Source: Theobroma cacao
Lineage: Eukaryota; Streptophyta; Magnoliopsida; Malvales; Malvaceae
DNA: 64,000 bases
Direction of reading: 5' to 3'
Assembly: GCF_000208745.1 (NCBI RefSeq)
Contig: NC_030850.1
Location: 1,835,729 to 1,899,728, forward strand
Shown: in pieces, positions 21,938 to 31,898 of the stretch
Numbering within the stretch: the stretch's first letter is position 1
Layout of the letters: each line of letters begins with the position of its first letter
Program-made: the position numbers and the translations under genes
Notes under the pieces: model-generated
Told to the model about the DNA's origin: nothing
Database searches by the model: none
Seen by the model: the letters and a program-made list of their open reading frames with translations, nothing else

Positions 21938-23371
21938 TCAACGTGTCAACTGCCGGCTCTTCTGACAATGTTTTACCATTTCATGCAGTGCCTCGTACGA
22001 TGAACCACCATGACTCCAAGCTTTGTCTGCACCGAGTTTTAGTTCTTTGACCCTGCCTCTTATCTTCCGTCCTTCTTCATCTACGAATATTTTTCTAACC
22101 ATCGTCGCTACCTCTTCCCTCCCGACGACACCCTTGGATGGTATTGTTTGTGATCGAACAGCTATGCCAAGCTCTTCTGTTAACAACGTAGCATTCATTC
22201 GTTGCTCAGCGTACAACGGCCAAGCGATCATTGGCAATCCGTTAATGATACATTCTATGGCTGAATTCCAACCGCAATGGGTGAAAAATCCACCGCACGA
22301 TGGATGGCTCAAGATTTGCACTTGCGGAGCCCAATGGGGAACCACCACCCCCCTGTCTCGGGTCCGAGAAATGAAACCTTCAGGAACGTAACTTGACATA
22401 TCGTCAGCGTTGTGCCCAAACTTGGGGGCGGATCCACTCCCTGTTTTAGCCATAGGTGGACGGACTACCCAGATAAATCTTTGCTGGGTCAACTCTAAAC
22501 CCCAAGATAATTCAGTCATTTGCTCTACTGATAGCCCTCCCATGCTTCCGAAAGATATATAAAGCACAGATCCACTCGGCTGCTTGTCTAGCCAGTAAAA
22601 TAACTCGCTCTTTAACCCGGCAGTTCCTTCCGTGGCTATTGGGCCAATTGGGAAAATTGGTGCCTTAACAATACTTCCCAACAGCTGATAATCCCTCAAA
22701 GCTGCTAGTGTTTTTGGCTGCAGTTCCTCCCATGTGTTCACTAAAATACCATCAACCTTTGGGAAATCCAAACCTATTTGAAGGAATTCAAGATAATCTT
22801 TTTTAGTTTGGACTATCATTGGATCTGGCAAATCTTCTGGTCGAACCGGAGTGCAACCTGGAAGAAGAAAAGGTTCTTTCTTATCAGCATACTCTCCTCC
22901 AACCTCCTCATCCAGGACTGGAGTATATAAAATCAGTGCAAGATACCATGCGTGAGAGCTCGTGTAAACATATTTTGGAATCTTAAGTTCATCAGCAATC
23001 TTTAAACACTCGATTGCATAAACATGAACAATTAGAGCAGTTGGAGGAGTCTCTAGAGCAGATATGGCAGACAGGAAAGCTGGTTTGGTTACGCGCACCC
23101 CGGACACAACCGCAGTAAGACCGGTATGGCCGGGTTCAACGAGACCAGAAATGTCAGCTGGCGGAAGTTGGATGACATCAAAGAGTTCAGTTTTGGGGAT
23201 AGATCCGATGGTTTTTGATACAGCTGCTGCTGCTTTAACAAAGCAAGAGACAAAGACTGTTACTTTTACGGATTGGCAGGTGACAAGGCGTTTGCCAAGC
23301 TCAATGGTAGGCGTGGGGTGAGCAGGGGAGGATAGTAACACTAGATGGGGATTTTTGTTTGACAGAACCAT
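21938..23371 (-). CDS. UGT72-like glycosyltransferase, copy 6, with altered catalytic dyad
   Basis: Complete intronless 477-residue UGT, closest to copies 5 and 7. It has SPA-HPTPTIEL with His18 in place of SPGLGHLIP, and ALIVHVYAIECL with His116 where copies 1-4 have Asp. The PSPG box is full (W347 to Q390, HCGWNS, YAEQ), with Cys in HPSCGG and ECI instead of HPSVGG and ES-. Ends CQKSRQLTR. No internal lesion, and purifying-looking conservation of the donor half suggests an expressed protein. By family: UDP-glucose-dependent transferase for small acceptors. Its 5' flank is chimeric: about 140 bases upstream it runs into a stub of a copy-7-like gene. Confidence 0.94.
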   Translation of the reverse strand: MVLSNKNPHLVLLSSPAHPTPTIELGKRLVTCQSVKVTVFVSCFVKAAAAVSKTIGSIPKTELFDVIQLPPADISGLVEPGHTGLTAVVSGVRVTKPAFLSAISALETPPTALIVHVYAIECLKIADELKIPKYVYTSSHAWYLALILYTPVLDEEVGGEYADKKEPFLLPGCTPVRPEDLPDPMIVQTKKDYLEFLQIGLDFPKVDGILVNTWEELQPKTLAALRDYQLLGSIVKAPIFPIGPIATEGTAGLKSELFYWLDKQPSGSVLYISFGSMGGLSVEQMTELSWGLELTQQRFIWVVRPPMAKTGSGSAPKFGHNADDMSSYVPEGFISRTRDRGVVVPHWAPQVQILSHPSCGGFFTHCGWNSAIECIINGLPMIAWPLYAEQRMNATLLTEELGIAVRSQTIPSKGVVGREEVATMVRKIFVDEEGRKIRGRVKELKLGADKAWSHGGSSYEALHEMVKHCQKSRQLTR

Positions 23372-23463
23372 TTCTAAAAGAAAAATCTACCAAGTATTTT
23401 AAGAGAAGAACAGGAATTTGATGATTTCAGTCATGAAATTTTAAAAATGAATTCTGTCTCTGC

Positions 23464-23472
23464 TTTAATATA
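23464..23472 (-). promoter_or_regulatory. Probable TATA box of UGT copy 6
   Basis: TATATTAAA on the minus strand about 95 bases upstream of the ATG at 23371. Confidence 0.45.
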
Positions 23473-23510
23473 AAGGAACAAGACTTGACTGACGGAAAAG
23501 GATCAGATGA

Positions 23511-23578
23511 ATAACGGGCATGAGATGGTCAGGGGCGGATAGTAATACTAGATGAGGCTTTGTGTTTGATTGGTCCAT
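23511..23578 (-). pseudogene. UGT stub 1: start codon and about 22 codons only
   Basis: From ATG at 23578 the minus strand reads MDQSNTKPHLVLLSAP-DHLMPVI, nearly the same as the start of pseudogene copy 7 (MEQSNTKPRLVLLSAPAHLMPVI), then breaks at an AATAA word shared by both sides into the copy 6 upstream flank. It is followed upstream by about 700 bases also related to the copy 7 5' flank. Confidence 0.8.
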
Positions 23579-24280
23579 AGTTGTAGAGATCTAAAACTTT
23601 AGGAGAGCTTTCTGCTTAGGAGGTATTTAAGAACGAAAAGAATATGCAACCAACTATCCTTTGGTTTGGTTAAATGATCGGTGTATATTGTTTCTACTAA
23701 GAAAGAAAGATACTTTTCTCTAGAGGGCTATAGCAACTACTCAGGGATCAAGGAAAGGAGCACCACAAATTATGAAAGCTTGTGGGAATTCCAGGGTAAA
23801 TAAGAGCAGCTTTCACCATTCACCAATGGTGATCAAACTGGACACGTAGCCGGTGAAGGACTGACAAAAGATCATTACCAAAACAAAGCTACTGATAAAG
23901 TTTACCCTTTCTTTGTGAGAAACCAGACGAGGCTCTTAGGATTTGCTCCTTTTATTTTCTTTTGAGCAATAATTGCTTACAGCCAAAATCTATTCTGATA
24001 TTAGTCGATTTGAATTAAGAAGTTTAAGGTTTTCAAGATTATGGTTGAAAAGTTTATTTGAATCAATAAATCCAAGTCAAAGGTTAGTATCAGATATCAG
24101 CAACAATATGAGAAGTAAATTGCAAAATTTGCCCTTCTATGTCTCAAGTTGCAATTATCATCTTAAATTTTGAAACTTTTCTAATTATCTCTAGTCCTCT
24201 TCTTGTGGATGGTTTGCTTACATTTGCAACATTCGAGGGAATGTTGTAATTCATCTATAGGTTAAGGGGATAAGAGACAA
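23511..24280. repeat. Duplicated UGT 5' flank, copy 1 (pairs with 27027-27775)
   Basis: Long near-collinear match to 27027-27775, including ATGATCGGTGTATATTGTTT, GGAAAGGAGCACCAC, GGTGAAGGACTGACAAAAGA, CAGATATCAGCAACAATATG and AATTATCTCTAGTCCTCTTC. Small indels separate the copies. Confidence 0.85.
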
Positions 24281-24369
24281 AGTGAAAAATAAAAAATTGA
24301 AACCAATTACTCAAAAAGAACATATTTTTATAACTTTTTTTCTCCTCAAAAAGTATTGAGACTCATTAC

Positions 24370-24428
24370 TCTAGATGGGGAGGGGAGGATAGTAACAATA
24401 GATGGGGCTTTTTCTTTGACAGAACCAT
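24370..24428 (-). pseudogene. UGT stub 2: start codon and about 19 codons only
   Basis: From ATG at 24428 the minus strand reads MVLSKKKPHLLLLSSPPHL, then ends abruptly. It matches the start of copy 6 (MVLSNKNPHLVLLSSPAHP), and its upstream flank also matches copy 6, once the insertion at 24466-24815 is removed. Confidence 0.75.
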
Positions 24429-24465
24429 AGCTAAAAAAAAAATCTACCAAGTCTTTTAGAAGATA

Positions 24466-24815
24466 ATATTAGTCCCCTTGGTTTTGTTTAATGTGTCTTG
24501 AATATTTGTGCTTAGTTGATTTGGTTCAAGAGGGTTATGAATGGCTTTACGAATGTATAGAATTTTGAGATTAAGTCGTTAAGGAATGCTGGCTGAGGCT
24601 CCAAGGATGTGTATTGAGCTGTGGGCTTTTTTCTTTTGATTTTTGTTGTAAGTGAGGGGAAGTCTTATGAGGGAGTAGTGGAGTTTTCAGTAGGGGTGTT
24701 GCTTCCATTACTCCTGGGTTTTGATTTTGTTGCAGATGTACCCTGTAAAGGAATGCTTCATTCCGGTTATTTATGGAAGTTACCCTATGCTTTTTAAAAA
24801 ACAAAATACTTCTCT
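24466..24815. mobile_element. Insertion splitting a duplicated UGT flank (possible LINE 3' end)
   Basis: The copy 6 flank reads continuously from AAATCTACCAAG to AGGAATTTGATGATTTCAGTC; in the stub 2 flank the same two parts are about 350 bases apart. The extra DNA ends GTTACCCTATGCTTTTTAAAAAACAAAA, which resembles a LINE 3' end with a degenerate poly-A. No coding region. Confidence 0.45.
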
Positions 24816-25567
24816 TTCTTGCAGGAATTTATTGATTTCAGTCACGGATTTTAAAAATGAGCTCTACTGGACTGACAGATAAGGAGATGAATAATAAAGG
24901 CATTAACTTAATTTACTGCCATTTTCTTTACTGTTTTCAATACTCTACAGATGGGTAGCTGGCGTCTATTAAAGTTAAGGATAATAACAATTAAGGAGAC
25001 TAGTGTAAAAAGCTTACGCATTAATGATTTCAATTTTTTTTGGTGACAACAGCAGAGCATTTAAATTGAGGGTTTTTTTTAATTTTGTTTTGTGTCGGCC
25101 ATGCCCATCTTTTGATTTGAGGTTTAAATCACCACATTAGTAGGTGCAGAACTAGTTGAATGAAATGTTCGCAAACCCCAATCTTCCATTCAACCTTTTG
25201 AAGGTCTGGTTGAATTATGGCTACTCTTCCTCTTCTTTTCTTTTGAAGGACTGGTGGGCAAGTTGCCTACATTTGCCAAAGCCAATTGTGGCTCAAATCA
25301 GTTGTCATTCCTGGCAATGTCCGTGCCTGTGATGATATATGAACCCATTTGGTTGGCTAGAGATATTTCGGCTTGGGCTCGACCCCATCAGGATCTATTG
25401 GAGGAAGATCTGTTAATTGTAGAAGATGACAATCTGCTGCTGGTTATGGGTCCGTCGGCTCTAATTAATCGGCACAACGAAGAACATGTTTAAATTTTAT
25501 TGATAATACGCAAAACTAAAAGCATGGAAGCAGGAGGAATTATTTATTCCATGAACCGCCATTTCAG

Positions 25568-27092
25568 CTACAGGCTTTTCTGGCGGTGTTTCACCATTTC
25601 AGCTAGTGCATTATAACAGGAACCGCCTGTACTCCAAGCTGTCTCCGCACCAAGTTTCAGCTCCTTAACTCTGGCCCTCATTTGACGCCCTGCATCATCC
25701 ACAAATATTTTTGTCACCATCTTCTATATCTCGTCCCTCCCCACAACACCCGTGGAAGGTAATGTTTGTGATCGAACAGCTATGCCAAGCTCTTCTGTCA
25801 GCAACTAGCATTCATCCTCTGCTCAGCGTACATTGGCCAAGCGATCATCGGTAATCCATTGGTGATGCATTCTATGGCGGAATTCCAACCACAATGTGTA
25901 AAAAACCCTCCGCATGATGGATGGCTCAAGATTTCCACCTGCGGAGCCCATTGTGGAACAACCTGTCCCCGGTCCCGGGTCCTGGAAATGAACCCTTCTG
26001 GCAAGTAACTTGACATATCATCACTAGCGTTCCCAACCTTGAGACCCGAGCCGCCTCCTGATTTTTGGGTCGGTGGACGCACTACCCAGATGAATCTTTG
26101 CTGGCTCAACTCTAAACCCCAAGCTAATTCCGTCATTTGCTCAAGTGAGAGCCCTCCCATACTTCAAAAAGATATGTAAAGTACAGAGTCAGTCGGTTGC
26201 TTGTCCAGCCAGTCAAATAACTCGCTCCTTAATGCTGCAGAACCCTCTGAATTTATTGGGCCGATTGGGAATACTGGTGCCTTAGCAACGCTACCCAAGA
26301 GGTTACCATCTCTCAAAGAGGCTAGTGTTTTAGGCTGCAGTTCTTCCCATGTGTTCACCAAAATCCCATCAGCCTTTGTAATTTCCATACCTATTTTCAG
26401 GTATTCATAATAATTTGCTTTGGTTCGGAAGAGCATCGGATCAGGCAAATCTTCTGCTCGAATCGGCGAGCAACCTGGAAGAGGAAATGATTCTTTCTTA
26501 TCAACATACTCTCCTTCCACTTCCTTGTCCAGGACCGGAGTGTACATGATCAGAGCAAGAAACCACGCATTTGTGGAGACAAAAACATATTTTGGAATCT
26601 TAAGCTCATCCGCAATTCGTAAACACTCTATTGCAAAAACATGAACGATGAGAGCAGTCGGAGGAGTCTCCAAAGCGGATATAGCAACCTGAAAAGCTGG
26701 CCTGACTACACGCACAGCGGCGGAAAGTGATGGAATCTCCTGATCCCCGGGGTAACAAGGTTGAAATTGTGAAATCCAACATCTCACGATGTGATTTATA
26801 TAACAATTCAAATTCGTTACTATTAATAACTTGAACTTAAATTTTTAAAAATTATGTGATTGTTACAAAAAATGTCGGCTGGTGAGAGATGGATGACATC
26901 AAAGAGTTTTGTGGTCAGCGCAGATTCGACCATCCGCGATTCCGCTGCAGCTGATTGGACGAAAGAAGCAACAAAAATTGTTACTGTAACGTCCTGGCAA
27001 GTAACAAGGCGTTTGCCAAGCTCAATAACGGGCATGAGATGAGCTGGGGCGGATAGTAATACTAGACGAGGCTTTGTGTTTGATTGCTCCAT
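25568..27092 (-). pseudogene. UGT72-like pseudogene, copy 7 (four lesions)
   Basis: Starts at ATG 27092 and ends at TAG 25568-25570, collinear with copies 5 and 6. Lesions: an AT-rich insertion of about 110 bases (about 26761-26871) after PADI; GGA changed to TGA at 26164-26166 in the SFGSMGG motif; a one-base deletion near 25806 in the MNAT codons just after the PSPG box; and TAG at 25724-25726 further on. The short SPA-HLMP form and His for the dyad Asp (TALIVHVFAIECL) are present, so these traits came before the gene died. The PSPG box is otherwise intact, so inactivation is fairly recent. Confidence 0.93.
26761..26871. mobile_element. Small AT-rich insertion inside UGT pseudogene copy 7
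   Basis: About 110 bases between codons that adjoin in copies 5 and 6. Its edges carry GTAACAA on one side and TTGTTAC on the other, which may be remnants of short inverted ends or chance, as one of them may be original coding sequence. Confidence 0.5.
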
Positions 27093-27775
27093 AGTTTTAG
27101 AAATCTAAAACTTAAGGATTGCTTTCTGCTTGAGATGTATTAACCAACTACCCTTTGGTTTGGGTTAATGATCGGTGTATATTGTTTCTACTCAGAAAGA
27201 AAGATACCTTTTTCTAGAGAGAGCTATAGCAACTGCCCAGGGGTGAGGGAAAGGAGCACCACTAATTATGAAAGCTTGTGGGGATTTCCAGAGTAAGGGC
27301 AAGGACATTGGGCCTAGCTTTCAGTATTCCGAATGGCGATCAAGTGCGATAGCAGGTGAAGGACTGACAAAAGATCATCACCAAAACAAAGCTACTGTTA
27401 AAGCTAACCTTTTCTTTGTGATAAAGCGGACAGGGCTCTCAGGATTTGCACCTCCTTTTTATGTTTGATAGAACAATTGGTTTTTCTTCTGAGCAACTAT
27501 TGCTTACAGCCCAAACGGATTCTGCACGCCGCACTTTTACTTCAGATATTAGTTTATTTGAATCAATAAATCCAACTCAAAAATTACTATCAGATATCAG
27601 CAACAATATGAGAGGAAAATTGCTAAATTTGCCCTTGTTATGTCTCAAGTTGCAATAATCATCTTAAATTTTGAAACTTTTATAATTATCTCTAGTCCTC
27701 TTCTTATGAATGGTTTACAACTCGAATGTTGTAATTCCTTTATAGGTTAAAGGGCTAAGTGACCAAAGAGACAAA
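27027..27775. repeat. Duplicated UGT 5' flank, copy 2 (pairs with 23511-24280)
   Basis: The natural 5' region of pseudogene copy 7, matching 23511-24280 over roughly 750 bases including the first codons. Confidence 0.85.
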
Positions 27776-30411
27776 GGAATGGTAGAAAAGGAATGCAACT
27801 TTAATAGAAAGCGGGAGACATGGGTATGACAAGTATGCCCTTGGGCTACCTGACTCAACGCACTGCAACACTGAAAGATACAGTACATTGCATTGGAATG
27901 AGAAATACTGACACAATTTCTTATTTTTTCTCCATTCGAAAAGGATGTTTCCTTTCTGCTCTGCTCAACCACAATCATAGTTCATTAATATATAATACTA
28001 GAGTGTAATCCATTCTATGCGTTCAAGATACAATTATTTTATATATAAATAAAATTTAAAATTATTTATATTAATAATAAAAACAATTATTTAAAACAAA
28101 TGATGAATTACTGTATCATTTACAAATATGAAATTATATTGTAATCTGTCAAGTTAACTTATAGATTATTACCGTATTGAAAACACAGATAAAAATTCAC
28201 AAATTATACTATTTTTCCTCTTAAAAACAAAGTAAGTTGAAAAATTAAACATATATTAATTTGTTACATGCAAAAAAAGTTTAAAGTGAAAACAAAAGTA
28301 ATAAAAATAGTAAAAAAATTAGAGATTTGGTTCAAAAGATAAATAAGTTGAGATAAAAAAAAAGAAACAGAAGAAGAAAAACAAAGAAAATGAGGAAGAA
28401 AGGAATGAAGAGAAAACTAAAGCGAAAAAACTAAAGATGAAAGGGACAAACAATTCTAGGAAGAGAAACCCAAAGAAACCTTGTAAAATTAAAATAATAC
28501 TAATCAATTGCATTCCTANNNNNNNNNNNNNNNNNNNNNNNNNNNNNNNNNNNNNNNNNNNNNNNNNNNNNNNNNNNNNNNNNNNNNNNNNNNNNNNNNN
28601 NNNNNNNNNNNNNNNNNNNNNNNNNNNNNNNNNNNNNNNNNNNNNNNNNNNNNNNNNNNNNNNNNNNNNNNNNNNNNNNNNNTTAAACAATTTCAAAACT
28701 CACTAATTCCGTAATTTGATAATAGTCTATCAATATGGTTTCATTAATATACAATTATAAAGTGAATAGTTGACTAATATTACATTTTGTAAAAATACAC
28801 TTATTTATGATATTTTTGAATATTCAAAAAGTAACGAAAAAAATCAAATGAATTGAAAGATAAACATATAGCAAAATAATAATGATCATAAGGAATATAT
28901 TTCTAATAAATAACATATTCTTACTCAAAAGATAATTAAAAATAAGCTTATTATAAGATAAGATGAATAATAGGTAAAAGAAGTCAATAATTGATATAAC
29001 TTGAGTAAAAGTGTAATTAGATTATTATCTACAATAGAAAATATAACCATACACCTAATTATATAAAATAAAAACTAAAAAAAGAATTTAAAAAAATTAG
29101 ATGACAGACTTCTAATTCTTGTGTGGAAATAATAATATTATAAGAATAAACCCCTCTCTTGCCTACAAGACCTAGAGGACAAGCCTGGCCCGAGACAGGC
29201 TTGGACTAGAGCTCGAAGACTAGGCAGACCAGGCTTTGAAATACAATACCAAGGGACCGGTTTGGTTGGACCCAAAAAGTACCCTATTTCAGGCTGGACC
29301 ATGTTGATAAGAATTGATAGCATCCTAGCCGATTAACATTTTTTTATAGCTTTTTTCCTCAAAAAGTATCTAATTAACGACTCTAGTTTGGTTGGCCACT
29401 CTTAGCTAAGATAAATCACCAAGAAAAAAAAAAAGAAGAATTAAATTGAAGGGACAACGGCCACATTGCCAGGGCCTTTTCTGGTCTTAGCCAAACTATT
29501 TAATAATTGACAAAAGAAGTTATTGAATTGGTTTGGTACATTACAACATCAGGCGTGACACAGATCACATGCCAACATGAAAATACACCATCACGTGGAA
29601 GGGGACCCTCGTTGGGGTTTTTCCGTTGTAAGATGCCCTTTGAAGTTTGACCTTGGGAACCCCAAAACACTGCACAAATTTCAGTAAACATTTGGTTTTG
29701 AGCTAGAAGCCAAATATTTTAGACAACAGAGAATGGGCCTACCCCAATCAATCCCCCACAGATAATCACTTTTGTTTCAGTTCAATTGTCATATCATTGC
29801 TTATGCTAATCCTATACTAAATTCAATGGAGAGAAAAAAAGAATCAAAGGATCAATTGCCAAAGAAGATTTATCTAGTAGTAGTGAGTAAACATAGTACT
29901 AACTAGCCTTACAAATTCTGAGTTTGTGTTTTTCTTCAAAGGATAGATAAATCCTTGATTTACAAAGTAGAAAATGAACACAATCTCTCTATCTGAGAAA
30001 TAGAATTCTATCAACCATATGATAAATGAAGAAATTATAAGAAAATTGTGAACATAAACATTGGAGGGGAAACATATTTTTATATAAACCCCTAAACTCG
30101 GTTCAGTCTTCCTTTCATACCACTTGAAGATTGAACTATCCCGTAGTGTCCTCCAGTAGAGCAGCCTGGAATCAAATGCAATAGGCTTAAACTTTTTTTA
30201 GACTTGTAAAAGTCTCCCTGAGCTCAAAACTGTACAAATGTGAAAGAGATAGGTCACTGTAAGTAATGGAATGATGATCTTCTGAGCAATGTAAGAACTC
30301 AATGGAGGCTTCAAATATGGCACACGAAACAACTCACTAAGAAACCGAGCAATATTGAGAATGCACAAAGAACCCATGTTCTAGAGGAAAGGTTAATTTC
30401 CTAACGGAAGC
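27776..30411. other. AT-rich spacer with assembly gap, end of the UGT array
   Basis: No gene supported. Frames crossing the 164-N gap at 28519-28682 are artefacts. A GC-richer patch at about 29135-29330 is of unknown nature. The 29940-30411 part is likely 3' UTR or downstream region of the BES1/BZR1 gene. Confidence 0.65.
28519..28682. other. Assembly gap (164 N)
   Basis: A run of N only. Confidence 0.99.
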
Positions 30412-31898
30412 TTATGCACAGGTCTTGCTAGTCCCTAGTGTAAGTTCCAGATCATCAACCCCAATCTCATGTATTCTCTCACCCTCCCAAGGTTTTACTC
30501 TACCATTCTCAAATTCAAACTCGGAGCCTCTCCCAATCTCTGTTACTGTCCCCCAGGTCACCCCTCCATGCCCTGTGACACCATCCTGGAGAGGATTCTG
30601 TTGAACCACCCTTTTCACAAGATTAAAAGTAGGTGAAGGAGGAGCTGCTACTGCTGCAGCTGCTGTGGATGCCACTGTCTGAAAACTCACCCAGCGGCCA
30701 GAATCCACAGTTGAGGCATCAGACTCATCACATTCTGGAATTGTTGCTGGTGTCTTGTGATGCCGCCTTGTGGGGCTAGAAGGGGCTGAGGTAGCGAAAA
30801 GAGGGTGGCGACATGAGTTTAGGGAGCCATTAGAAAGGGACTCCCAGTCAGCTTTGGGCTTAGATCCTCTCGAAGTTGGGGAAGAAAGTGGTGGTGTCAC
30901 AGGAGCACTATTGGATATTCTAAGAGGAGGGAGATTGTTAGGGATAGCTGCAATGTTGCGGAGGAATGGAAGAAGGTAGGTTGAGGGATTTGCATCGAAC
31001 CGAGTTGGGCTCGGGCATAAGGAGGAGGAGGGGCTGGCATGGTAGGAAGGTACAGGACTTGGGAAAGATGAGGACTGTGGACTTGGTTGAATAGATGAAC
31101 ATGCACTGATGTTTGTTGAGGCCCCTGCAAGTTCAGACAGGGGTGGCTTGCATCCCTGCATCAATCAAAGCCATTACAAAAAGGAATTACGAAAAATATA
31201 ATCCAATTATATTGATAACGCAACAAACACTAGTTAAAAGAATACAAAGATCAGTAATCATTTTTGTTAGTACTATTACATTACCAAGATCTATTTCTAT
31301 CAATAATACAAGGAAAATCTTGATCAGGGTCTTAGAACAAAGGAGTATTATAACAAGATTAGAGAAAAAGTAGAATACTTTCATGTAATTTGGTTTAAGT
31401 ACAAAAAAAAAAAATCAAAAGAGTTGAGAAGCAAATAAAGGTTTGGCAGATCAAGCAAAAGTATAAAAGAACCAGAATTCCAACAAATTCAAACGACAAA
31501 CACATCAAAAGTATACCGGATCAAAACAAGTTAAACACAATAACAGATCAGTAGAAACCTGTTTCAGAACAACTATCAAAATAAAAATTCGACATAAAAA
31601 CAATGCATGCATGTAGATCTACAAGTGTGAAAAGAAGAAAACCCAGAAATCTAAACGGAAAAAAAAAGAAGAAGCAAACCTTGCGATAAGTGGTACCATC
31701 CTCTTCAACGATCCAACCAGCCTCAGCACAAAGGGCTTTCAAGACCTCGTTGTTGTCACAATGTTTAGGAAGCTTGTAGTTGCCTTGAGCTCGTAGCCCG
31801 GTGTATATCTTTGCAGCTATAGCTCTTCTTCTCCTCTCTCTCCTCTTGTTATTCTCCCTTTCTTTCCATGTCGGTAATCTCCCTGCTGCCCCCGTCAT
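30412..31898 (-). CDS. BES1/BZR1-family transcription factor (BEH-type)
   Basis: Two coding exons, 31680-31898 and 30412-31155, joined in phase 0 across a 524-bp intron (AAG|GT...CAG|GG), give 320 residues. Exon 1 is the basic DNA-binding domain: [19 protein letters not shown], then [20 protein letters not shown] and DGTTYRK. Exon 2 has the Ser-rich regulatory region with many S-x-x-x-S sites for GSK3-type kinases, a PEST-like [16 protein letters not shown], and a C-terminal LELTL (EAR-type repression motif). By family it is the nuclear effector of brassinosteroid signalling, binding CGTGYG and E-box sites. It looks nearest to the BEH3/BEH4 type, which I cannot settle. The ATG at 31898 is chosen because the family starts MTGAxGR; an upstream in-frame ATG adds low-complexity UTR translation. 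Confidence 0.95.

Larger units (their letters stand above)
23579..25567. other. Spacer of duplicated UGT flanks between copies 6 and 7
   Basis: Made largely of duplicated 5' flanks and stubs (23511-24280; 24370-24466 and 24815-24900) with a roughly 350-bp insertion at 24466-24815. The small frame at 25254-25493 has no family match. Confidence 0.65.

Noticed and set aside
25254..25493. 79-residue plus-strand reading frame
   Set aside because: No family resemblance, lies in duplicated spacer DNA, no splice or promoter context. Probably chance.
28319..28714. Frames across the N gap
   Set aside because: Made of unknown bases; they cannot be interpreted.
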